Source: Desulfuromonadaceae bacterium (GTDB lineage Bacteria; Desulfobacterota; Desulfuromonadia; Desulfuromonadales; Geopsychrobacteraceae). From it: a stretch of 5,579 nt of DNA. Made by a program: the position numbers and the translations under genes. The notes beneath the pieces were generated by a model. It was not told the DNA's origin and made no database searches. It saw only the letters and a program-made list of their open reading frames with translations. This document shows, in pieces, positions 1 to 5,579 of this stretch. The stretch spans positions 3,481 to 9,059 of the forward strand of contig JADGED010000096.1 in the NCBI GenBank assembly GCA_016744555.1, in the 5' to 3' direction. The first letter of the stretch is position 1. Every line of letters begins with the position of its first letter.

Positions 1-176
1 GCAGCTGCGGTTAACAGCCACTCCCCCTTTATTTTTCCCTTTAGATAAAATGCCAAGCGACCGTCAATGTACAGGTCATTATCGTAATGCTGTTCATCAC
101 CGGTAACTAGTTTTGCCGGACCTGAAGTTTTGTTTTGACCCACAATAAGGTCGGCTATACCGACATAAAACCAATC
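1..176 (-). other. Start of a probable C-terminal outer-membrane barrel region
   Basis: Residues 502-559 begin DWFYVGIADLIVGQNKTSGP and continue to YIDGRLAFYLKGKIKGEWLL. Alternating aromatic/small strands such as WFYVGIADL and RLAFYLKGKI suit membrane beta strands. In remembered relatives a large barrel follows this segment. The rest lies beyond the left edge, so the barrel itself is not seen. Confidence 0.55.
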
Positions 177-1679
177 TTGAACAGGAATGTACAAATTACG
201 GGTAAAATTCAACTGTCCAGATTGACCTACCACTTGAACATCAACCAGATGATTTCCTGCGGGGAAAATCTGCCTACTGGCAAAACGTCCATTGGCGGCA
301 ACAGGGACAGTTCGTCCCATTACAGTTACATTACTGGCTGGGTCAATATCGGTTCCGTTAACAGTAATTGCACCACCGTGAACCTGAATATTCTTAATAT
401 TTAAACTATTTTCACCGTAACCGATTAACTCTTCTCGGGCCCCTTCCCCTTGATTTTCAAGCGGGTCGGAACGTCGATCAATCAATAGCGATTTTAATAC
501 GGTTTCATCAAAGTTACCGTCGGCATCATAAGCGCGCAGTAAATAACCTATATTTCGTGGGGAGTTTTCGTCTACTAGCCACTCTACCCGACCATGCTCA
601 CCTACCGGCAAAATCAAAATCGGCTTAGTTTGCGCTGTAGATTGATCCGAAAAAATACGGACTTCCCAACGCTTAATCCAATAGTCATAATTACTATAAG
701 CGGTGAAAACAACTTTTTCATTTTGCACTGCAGAATTGGGCGTAGCACTGACATTCAACCACGGTGTAGTTTCTAGAGCGTCATAACGGACCTGAATTGA
801 TGATTTCTCAAGACCAAGGTCGGTGCAACGCTGAATATCTGGGTCAATAGTCCCAGTGTCATGCAATGGCACCCCATCAACACTGATTCGAAACGGTTGT
901 GCCGCAGCTGCAACATGGCTGTCTAACACGTCGACGCATGATAGTAACGGCTTCGCTTTAATCGCAACAACCGGAGCGATGGTAGTTTTTTCGGTAACAA
1001 TAATCGAGTCATCGTAAGAGATAAAAATCTCTACCCGCCGATTTTTAGCCCGCCCCGTAGGAAAATCGTTATCGGCAACCGGTTTAAAAGGCCCTTCAGT
1101 TCCTATTTCAATTGCATCCTGCGGCAAATTAAGAAGTTCGCGCAAATAACTTGCAGTACTTTTTGCCCGCGCCTTACCAAGGCCGAAGTTATCGCCAAAA
1201 ACTAATGCTGACTTAGCCGAAAGCTGATGTGAATCAGTATGCCCAACAATTTTAAGTTTAACGTTATTTTTACCTTGCAGCTTGCCAATAAGCTGATTTA
1301 ATTCTGTTTTCAACGCTGGAGTTAACGAGCTCTTTCCATAGGTAAACTTCGGCGCCACAGAGCTATCGTAAACCTGTTTAAGTAGCGTCCTTGAAACTTT
1401 AGGGGTAACAACTACGTCACCTTTTTCTTCCGCCAGTGAAGCAGGCTCTAACGTCCAAGTATTTTGATCTAACTGCCTTTCACTGTTAGAGGGGGGATTA
1501 TGCTTAACCCCCAAGCTATCACCAGAATCGATCCGCTTACCATTTACCGACATACACGATTTATCACCGTTATCACATTCGATACAGGCAGTGTCATCCT
1601 GACAATATGTCTCTTCGGCAAAGCTAAAACCCGAATGGAGCATTCCAAATAATATAAATCCAATTAATAACTTGTTCAT
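1..1679 (-). CDS. OmpA/MotB-domain outer-membrane protein, 3' end outside window
   Basis: ATG at 1679-1677 overlaps the upstream stop as ATGA and has a perfect Shine-Dalgarno sequence, so the start is secure. The frame is open to the left edge: 559 full codons plus two bases. Residues 1-21 are a signal peptide (hydrophobic core L4-L14, S-F-A before a likely cut after A21). Cysteines 26, 32, 35 and 42 follow. Residues about 104-222 are an OmpA-type peptidoglycan-binding domain (GHTD 146-149, GLGKARA 166-172, GRAKNRRVEI 209-218). Residues 300-403 and 426-501 look like Ig-type beta sandwiches. From 502 (DWFYVGIAD) the sequence resembles the lead-in to the C-terminal outer-membrane barrel of large OmpA/MotB-domain proteins that I recall from proteobacteria; most of it lies outside. 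The product probably links outer membrane and peptidoglycan and may present or export the repeat protein encoded just upstream. It is often annotated as flagellar MotB; nothing here supports a motor role. Confidence 0.93.
   Translation of the reverse strand, partial: MNKLLIGFILFGMLHSGFSFAEETYCQDDTACIECDNGDKSCMSVNGKRIDSGDSLGVKHNPPSNSERQLDQNTWTLEPASLAEEKGDVVVTPKVSRTLLKQVYDSSVAPKFTYGKSSLTPALKTELNQLIGKLQGKNNVKLKIVGHTDSHQLSAKSALVFGDNFGLGKARAKSTASYLRELLNLPQDAIEIGTEGPFKPVADNDFPTGRAKNRRVEIFISYDDSIIVTEKTTIAPVVAIKAKPLLSCVDVLDSHVAAAAQPFRISVDGVPLHDTGTIDPDIQRCTDLGLEKSSIQVRYDALETTPWLNVSATPNSAVQNEKVVFTAYSNYDYWIKRWEVRIFSDQSTAQTKPILILPVGEHGRVEWLVDENSPRNIGYLLRAYDADGNFDETVLKSLLIDRRSDPLENQGEGAREELIGYGENSLNIKNIQVHGGAITVNGTDIDPASNVTVMGRTVPVAANGRFASRQIFPAGNHLVDVQVVGQSGQLNFTRNLYIPVQDWFYVGIADLIVGQNKTSGPAKLVTGDEQHYDNDLYIDGRLAFYLKGKIKGEWLLTAA
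177..782 (-). other. Ig-like beta-sandwich regions between OmpA domain and barrel
   Basis: Residues 300-403 (WLNVSATP, VVFTAYSNY, WEVRIFS, RVEWLVD, YLLRAYDADG) and 426-501 (LNIKNIQVHGG, ITVNGTDI, FPAGNHLVDVQVV) have alternating strand patterns typical of Ig-type sandwiches. The linker before them (223-299) carries a conserved-looking RISVDGVPLHD ... DIQRCTDLGLE. I recall the same order in large OmpA/MotB-domain proteins of other proteobacteria. The fold call is inferred from the strand pattern. Confidence 0.6.
1014..1370 (-). other. OmpA/MotB-type peptidoglycan-binding domain
   Basis: Residues 104-222: opening strand and loop (APKFTYGKSSLTP), helix, GHTD (146-149), a loop with FGDNFGLGKARA (161-172), helix KSTASYLRELL, and GRAKNRRVEIFI (209-220). 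D149 and R171 correspond to E. coli OmpA D271 and R286, which hold the diaminopimelate of peptidoglycan. They are 22 residues apart here and 15 in OmpA, so the loop is longer. The usual G-x-G-E turn is replaced by GTEGP (193-197). Confidence 0.9.
1617..1679 (-). other. Signal peptide of the OmpA-family protein
   Basis: Residues 1-21: one lysine (K3), a hydrophobic core LLIGFILFGML (4-14), then HSGFSFA. S19 and A21 satisfy the small-residue rule at -3 and -1 for signal peptidase I. No lipobox cysteine follows, so this is a Sec-type cleavable signal for periplasm/outer membrane and not a lipoprotein signal. Confidence 0.88.
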
Positions 1680-4600
1680 TTGCCACCTCCTTCATTCTGA
1701 AGGCGGCGCTCAAATATTTCTTCTTCAAAGACTAAGGTATAACAACACCCTTGTTCAGCCCATAATTCTTCTAGCTGTTTGCGTATCACTTTTAACCGAG
1801 ATTTAATCAAATTATCATCTTCTCCAGAGCGACTATAAGCCAACCTGACGACCGATGGAGCCTGACGAAGTTGTGCCGGCAATGCAATGATTGCCTCTGC
1901 TAAGTCATCATCAGGGTCGTCTTTATCGGGTTTAAATGCCGCCGCTGTCACCTCAAAACGTACCACTCGATAAATTGCAGCACCAAAATTTAGCTTGCCT
2001 ATTTTACCGCTAGTCAAATGAACAGTACGTGGGTTCTCAGTTGTTATACGATAACCAGACGGAAGCGTTCGTTCATCCAATTTCATAATAAAATTTGAGC
2101 CTCTAAGCTCATTCGGCACCATGGCGCAGGTGACGTGATATCGCCCATCAGTATCACTGGTAACCAACAGTCCTCGAGCAGTTACTACCCGCACACTAGG
2201 GATTCCAGTTTCACCCTCATCGTGATAACCGTTGCCATTTTTGTCATCAAAAACCTTACCGATAACATCAGAACAATCGAAAACTGGGTCAGGGACAACT
2301 CTAACAGTAGCAGTTGCACGATTAGAGACGGCATTATCAGGAACAGGGACAAGATTATGAAATGCTTGAGCGCTGTTGATATATTCACCCGGCTGTACTC
2401 CGGCACCAACAACCAGTAATAATTTCAACACAATGGATCCATTAGCAGGGAGAGTAAGATCGGCCCAATTAAGAACTCTTCCGCTGACAATCGGAGTGAT
2501 AGAACTTCCATCAAGGCTTGAAGTCCCAACTTTGTACTTAAAGCCCGGCGGTAATGTGTCTTTAATATCTATATTATTCAAATCGACAGACAGCGTATTA
2601 ATAGCGGTAATTGTATATGGGACTAATTGTCCGACATGTACATTTACCAGTGGGCTGGTTTTGATCAGAGTTATCGCACCACCAAGAATCGGATCTACCG
2701 GAATATGGTTATTAAGTACATCAGCAGAGGTGCCAACCGTCAAATCAAAACTAGAGTAATATTGGGTAGTCGTTGCGCTTCCCGAAAAAAGCGCTGATGA
2801 AACGGGACAACTGTTGGCATCGTGTAACCCAGAGCTTGCAACCGGTGCAGAAGCGCTATTATGAACTAATGCAGGGTCAGGGGTAGCCAGCACAACTGGA
2901 GTATTTTCACACACCGGAATCATCATCGACATTGTCGGAATATAACCAGCAGGAGGGGTGATATCAAGATTATAGGTTGCATCTGGAGCGCCAGCAAGCA
3001 ACAAAAACTGATAGTAACCGTCAATTCCGGTGGTCTGATTTACATTAGCTACACCACCCAGTAAATGAACTGCCGGATCAAACGTTGGATCAGAGCTAGA
3101 GATTGAGACAACCGCACCAGCAACCGGATTTCTGGTTACCGAGTCATACACCACCCCAGAAGGGTCTAACGGCAAGCTATGTTCTTGAATATTTGCCCCG
3201 GAAATAACCGTTAAGCCGGAAAGAATACCAGAGCTATTATCACTACCTGCGGGGTTCCCAGCACTGAAGTTATTTGGCACAAATGCCGCACCAGTTTCGT
3301 TTGGAACGGCACTACCAAAAATCACTGCCGCACTAGGGTGGACAAAGTGGAGCTCGTAACCAATATTAGGGGCAACACTCATCGAATATGCCCCAGCACT
3401 ATCTGTCGTAGTTGTCTGTACAAAACTACCAGCACGCCAGAGCTCGACATTCCAACCGGCATAATTTTCTTCACCAGCATCAAGAACGCGATCATGGTTT
3501 TCATCTAACCAAACATGACCTGACACCGTTGCATTCGTTAGAGGTTGCTCACCAAAGTCATACTGCGTACCACTCAGTCCGCCTAATAACGGAATTGCGG
3601 TGACACTGTTGCGACCAACTGAAGTATCGAAACCACTGTTGTCAACACTACCGGCAGGATTACCAGTATTTTCACGACCATCTAGATAGACAATTGGATG
3701 GGTTTCGGCCAGATTATAAGTTCCTGCTGGCAAGTGGGGGAAACTATAACCACCATCGGCTGTGGTAGTAGCGCTGCATGATGCTGGTGCAATAAAGGTA
3801 CAAATATCGGTACTGTCGGTAGTTGTTGTTCCCGAAAGGGTGACAACGATGCCAGCAATGCCAACTTCACCTCCCTGACAGATACCGTCACCATTTACGT
3901 CCTCACAAACACGCCCACTGAGACCAGCGGCACGTTCACCAAACAAGTAATCGGTACCATCACTGCCAACCGGCAACGCAATAGCGCTGATCTGATTGTT
4001 GGCAGCAGTATTATCGTAACCAATATTAGTTGCTGTACCACCGGCAGTTCCTACAGTTTCGTTGCCGTCGCCCCAATCGTTAGGGTGGTTTTCAGTTATA
4101 GTGTAGGTGCCACGAAGCAAATCAGTAAAGCTATAGTCACCGTCACCAGAAGTCACAGTTGCTAGCGGAGCAATAACCACATCGTCGCCAGCGCCACTAT
4201 CATCAATACCGTTGGTTCCCCAGGTATAGCCGGTCAATGTAACGCTAATATCGTCGATACCGGTTTCACCACTGTCCCTAACACCATCGTTATCACTATC
4301 AAAGTAAACGGCTCCGGCAAGACTCCCCACCAATTCGCCAAAATTATAATTAACACCAAGCTCACCCAGAATCAGACCGATACCACTAATAGCATCATCA
4401 GTTGCCGTTCCAGCAATAGTAATCCCGGTTCCAACCGCATCGCCGCCATCGCCATAGCCAGACAGTGGGAGGCTTAATTGTGATTGTTCGGTCAAGGTGT
4501 AACCGCTAGCATCTGCAGCAGGCAAATCAAAGAAACTATATTGTCCAGTGCCACTAGTAACCACGGTGCAGTTACTTATGTAACTACATACCGATCCACC

Positions 4601-5579
4601 AGCTAGAGCATTACCAGAAAGGGTCACCGATACTCCTGAGAGTCCATCCTCATCGATATCCTTAATTCCATTACCATTATTATCAACATAGACAAAACCA
4701 GAAATACCCTCTCCACTTTCGCCAAAATTATACCCGCTAGCCGTATCATTAGAGAGGATGGTAATAGCCGTGATAGCTTCGCTAAGAAGTCCTGCTCCGC
4801 TACCACCGTTACTGCCAGCCTCGGAGCCCGTATGGGTCAATCCTGCAGGTATGGTTTCGGTAAGTGAATAGGTTCCGGGCAATAAACCAGGAAAGCTATA
4901 GACACCACTACCATTAGTTACAGTTGAGGTCGCTGGAGGAATTGCAGTACCCAAATAATCGACACCCGACAAAGTAATTGTGACACCAGGAACACCGATG
5001 TTTTCACTGCCATCCCTTTCAGCATCACCATCGCTATCTATATAGACAGAACCAGATAGTGTTGCAGGTAGCAACTCGCCAAAGTTATGTTCACTGACAG
5101 TTTGATTAGAAGTCAGGATAATACCAGGAATTGTTTCGCTATCACCGTTAGCCACAATCCCAAAAGGCTGTCGATCCTCAGAATCAACAATGACATTACC
5201 ATCGCCAGCTTGGTCCTTACCGTCAAAATATCCAACCGGTTGATAGTTTTGCGTCACCGTGTAACCAGTGATATTACTGGGCGGCAGATTGGTGAAACTG
5301 TACTGACCTGAGGAATTTAAATTTAAGGTTTCTGCAATCAAAGTTTGAACATCAAGCCCGTTGTAAGCGATACCTGATATGGTGACATGATTGGACAAGC
5401 TCGCAATACCCGTTGCACTGTTGCGATCACCGTTATTATCGATATCGTGGTAAACGTAACCATAAACTCTTGCCCGCTCATACTCCTGAAAAAGGTAACC
5501 AGTTGCAGCGGTAGACGTAATTGCAGGTAATAGGTTGATACCACTGATAGTATTATGATCCGCAGCCCCACTACAGTTA
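1676..5579 (-). CDS. Large SdrD B-like repeat / DUF11 surface protein, 5' end outside window
   Basis: The frame is open from the right edge (first full codon at 5578) to a TGA at 1678-1676, giving 1300 residues without the N-terminus. A TTG at 5398 could be taken as a start, but the frame continues upstream and encodes the opening of a repeat unit (YVYHDIDNNGD, residues 41-51), so the gene is larger. Order of parts: end of a repeat unit (1-39); seven SdrD B-like or related beta-sandwich units (40-963); DUF11 (about 966-1098); a final SdrD B-like unit (1107-1200); a C-terminal alpha/beta domain (1206-1290). Most units open with G-x-V-[YFW] and a calcium-type loop D-x-[DN]-x-[DN], and several close with [YL]-x-FGE. 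There is no LPXTG signal or membrane anchor, unlike staphylococcal Sdr proteins. Composition is acidic and rich in G, S, T and D, as in secreted proteins. It overlaps the OmpA-family gene by 4 bases. Role as stalk or adhesin is inferred; the family and domains are recognised from memory. Confidence 0.9.
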   Translation of the reverse strand, partial: NCSGAADHNTISGINLLPAITSTAATGYLFQEYERARVYGYVYHDIDNNGDRNSATGIASLSNHVTISGIAYNGLDVQTLIAETLNLNSSGQYSFTNLPPSNITGYTVTQNYQPVGYFDGKDQAGDGNVIVDSEDRQPFGIVANGDSETIPGIILTSNQTVSEHNFGELLPATLSGSVYIDSDGDAERDGSENIGVPGVTITLSGVDYLGTAIPPATSTVTNGSGVYSFPGLLPGTYSLTETIPAGLTHTGSEAGSNGGSGAGLLSEAITAITILSNDTASGYNFGESGEGISGFVYVDNNGNGIKDIDEDGLSGVSVTLSGNALAGGSVCSYISNCTVVTSGTGQYSFFDLPAADASGYTLTEQSQLSLPLSGYGDGGDAVGTGITIAGTATDDAISGIGLILGELGVNYNFGELVGSLAGAVYFDSDNDGVRDSGETGIDDISVTLTGYTWGTNGIDDSGAGDDVVIAPLATVTSGDGDYSFTDLLRGTYTITENHPNDWGDGNETVGTAGGTATNIGYDNTAANNQISAIALPVGSDGTDYLFGERAAGLSGRVCEDVNGDGICQGGEVGIAGIVVTLSGTTTTDSTDICTFIAPASCSATTTADGGYSFPHLPAGTYNLAETHPIVYLDGRENTGNPAGSVDNSGFDTSVGRNSVTAIPLLGGLSGTQYDFGEQPLTNATVSGHVWLDENHDRVLDAGEENYAGWNVELWRAGSFVQTTTTDSAGAYSMSVAPNIGYELHFVHPSAAVIFGSAVPNETGAAFVPNNFSAGNPAGSDNSSGILSGLTVISGANIQEHSLPLDPSGVVYDSVTRNPVAGAVVSISSSDPTFDPAVHLLGGVANVNQTTGIDGYYQFLLLAGAPDATYNLDITPPAGYIPTMSMMIPVCENTPVVLATPDPALVHNSASAPVASSGLHDANSCPVSSALFSGSATTTQYYSSFDLTVGTSADVLNNHIPVDPILGGAITLIKTSPLVNVHVGQLVPYTITAINTLSVDLNNIDIKDTLPPGFKYKVGTSSLDGSSITPIVSGRVLNWADLTLPANGSIVLKLLLVVGAGVQPGEYINSAQAFHNLVPVPDNAVSNRATATVRVVPDPVFDCSDVIGKVFDDKNGNGYHDEGETGIPSVRVVTARGLLVTSDTDGRYHVTCAMVPNELRGSNFIMKLDERTLPSGYRITTENPRTVHLTSGKIGKLNFGAAIYRVVRFEVTAAAFKPDKDDPDDDLAEAIIALPAQLRQAPSVVRLAYSRSGEDDNLIKSRLKVIRKQLEELWAEQGCCYTLVFEEEIFERRLQNEGGGK
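1685..1692 (-). promoter_or_regulatory. Ribosome binding site of the OmpA-family gene, inside the upstream coding sequence
   Basis: The minus strand reads AAGGAGGT here, a full match to the 16S rRNA anti-Shine-Dalgarno, five bases before the ATG at 1679. It lies within the last codons of the repeat-protein gene and helps encode its C-terminal EGGGK tail. With the ATGA overlap this points to translational coupling or reinitiation of the two genes on one message. Confidence 0.92.
1709..1963 (-). other. Probable degenerate OmpA-like C-terminal domain of the repeat protein
   Basis: Residues 1206-1290 read as strand (VRFEV), F-x-P (FKP 1215-1217), helix, strand (SVVRLAYS), helix (LIKSRLKVIRKQLEELW), strand (YTLVFEEEIF). 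This order and the spacing match the OmpA C-terminal fold (VLFNF, LKP, VVVLGYTD, LSERRAQSVVDYL in E. coli OmpA). R1261 falls where the peptidoglycan-contacting R286 of E. coli OmpA lies, but the partner aspartate of GYTD is absent. The match was made by eye. A vicinal pair C1278-C1279 precedes the last strand. Confidence 0.5.
1979..2260 (-). other. Last SdrD B-like unit, after DUF11
   Basis: Residues 1107-1200 begin GKVFDDKNGNGYHDEGETG and carry the acidic loop D1112/N1114/N1116/D1120/E1123, ending with LNFGA. The middle (VPNELRGSNFIMKLDERTLP, 1154-1173) is, from memory, the most conserved stretch of this family across proteobacteria. C1102 lies just before the unit and C1151 inside it; they could form a disulfide. 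Confidence 0.8.
2285..2683 (-). other. DUF11 (conserved repeat) domain in the large protein
   Basis: Residues 966-1098 show the DUF11 pattern: an opening strand with LIKTSPL, then VGQLVPYTITAIN, IDIKDTLPPGFKY, LTLPANGSIVLKL and a closing YINSAQA ... ATATVRV. DUF11 is an Ig-like beta sandwich common in large bacterial surface proteins, where it is usually a structural spacer. Only one copy is seen, placed between repeat unit 7 and the last SdrD B-like unit. Confidence 0.85.
2690..5461 (-). repeat. Tandem array of seven diverged SdrD B-like beta-sandwich units
   Basis: Unit boundaries were set at the recurring G-x-V-[YFW] start: unit 1 at 5461-5054, unit 2 at 5053-4700, unit 3 at 4699-4316, unit 4 at 4315-3917, unit 5 at 3916-3521, unit 6 at 3520-3158, unit 7 at 3157-2690. 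Units 2-6 share D-x-[DN]-x-[DN]-x3-[DQ]-x2-E near the start (for example D181/D183/D185/D189/E192 in unit 2 and D427/D429/D431/D435/E438 in unit 4), then a V-x-[LI]-[ST]-G strand (changed in unit 6) and G-x-YS. Units 2, 4 and 5 also have LxxGTYxxxE, and units 1-5 end in FGE. SdrD B domains of this kind are known to bind calcium. Unit 1 has a weaker acidic loop, unit 6 has lost the FGE end, and unit 7 (GVVYDSVTRNPVAGA) has no acidic loop and looks more like a carboxypeptidase-regulatory-like domain. The repeats are similar in protein, not near-identical in DNA, so they are old duplications. Confidence 0.85.
5463..5579 (-). other. C-terminal end of a further repeat unit upstream of unit 1
   Basis: Residues 1-39 (HNTISGINLLPA at 8-19, then GYLFQE at 27-32) align with the closing part of other units, such as NQISAIALP followed by YLFGE at the end of unit 4. 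The FGE end is changed to FQE here. This shows at least one more unit outside the window, before residue 1. Confidence 0.75.

Noticed and set aside
135..776. Plus-strand open frames at 135-404 and 594-776
   Set aside because: They lie antisense to the OmpA-family gene, have no recognisable domains, and their sequence is explained by the minus-strand protein.
1491..1496. Run of six G (C on the coding strand) as a phase-variation tract
   Set aside because: Too short for frequent slippage and not in a promoter or at the gene start.
1..1679. Flagellar motor protein MotB
   Set aside because: A cleavable signal peptide replaces the MotB membrane helix and plug, and the domain is followed by Ig-like and barrel-like sequence.
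1676..1760. Promoter or terminator between the two genes
   Set aside because: The genes overlap, and I see no inverted repeat with a T-run or convincing -35/-10 pair near the junction.
2135..3603. Plus-strand open frames at 2135-2419, 2376-2759 and 3412-3603
   Set aside because: Antisense shadows of the repeat gene; the one of 127 codons has low-complexity composition and no domain signal.
5087..5311. Plus-strand open frame at 5087-5311
   Set aside because: Antisense to repeat unit 1, with no domain or ribosome binding site of note.
5396..5398. TTG at 5398 as the start codon of the large protein
   Set aside because: The frame stays open to the right edge and the extra 60 residues encode a repeat-unit end and the start of unit 1; no Shine-Dalgarno precedes the TTG and no signal peptide follows it.
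2185..5571. Minus-strand open frames at 2185-2412, 3682-3894, 4624-4806 and 5338-5571
   Set aside because: They are out-of-frame readings of the same strand that carries the long, domain-rich frame.
1676..5579. Gram-positive Sdr adhesin
   Set aside because: No LPXTG sorting signal, hydrophobic tail or basic end; the next gene is an OmpA-domain outer-membrane protein.

Overview
The window carries two genes, both on the minus strand and both running off the window. No base is clearly non-coding. It suggests a Gram-negative bacterium, most likely a proteobacterium: one product has an OmpA/MotB-type peptidoglycan-binding domain followed by what looks like the start of an outer-membrane barrel, and the ribosome binding site between the genes is a full Shine-Dalgarno match. 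I cannot name the organism. Base composition and codon choice look alike in the two genes.

Layout in the direction of transcription (right to left). Positions 5579 to 1676 hold the last 1300 residues of a very large, secreted-type repeat protein: the end of one repeat unit, seven SdrD B-like / carboxypeptidase-regulatory-like beta-sandwich units of about 118-156 residues, a DUF11 domain, one more SdrD B-like unit, and a C-terminal domain that I read as a degenerate OmpA-like fold. Its start codon lies beyond position 5579. Positions 1679 to 1 hold the first 559 residues of an OmpA-family protein: signal peptide, small cysteine cluster, OmpA domain, Ig-like beta-sandwich regions, and the first residues of a probable C-terminal barrel beyond position 1.

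The genes overlap by four bases (ATGA), and the Shine-Dalgarno sequence of the second is built from the last codons of the first, so translation is very probably coupled and the products probably work together. The simplest model is a surface module in which the second protein anchors in the outer membrane and to peptidoglycan, while the first is a long, acidic, calcium-dependent stalk or adhesin exported with or through it. The stalk/anchor roles are inference. From memory, similar tandem pairs of a DUF11/SdrD-B protein and an OmpA/MotB-domain protein occur in other proteobacteria, usually with no assigned function.

Points worth a second look: a hidden OmpA-like domain in the repeat protein, the inverted domain order of the OmpA protein, near-absence of lysine in the repeat region, matching cysteine-pair insertions in two repeat units, and a four-cysteine cluster at the mature N-terminus of the OmpA protein.
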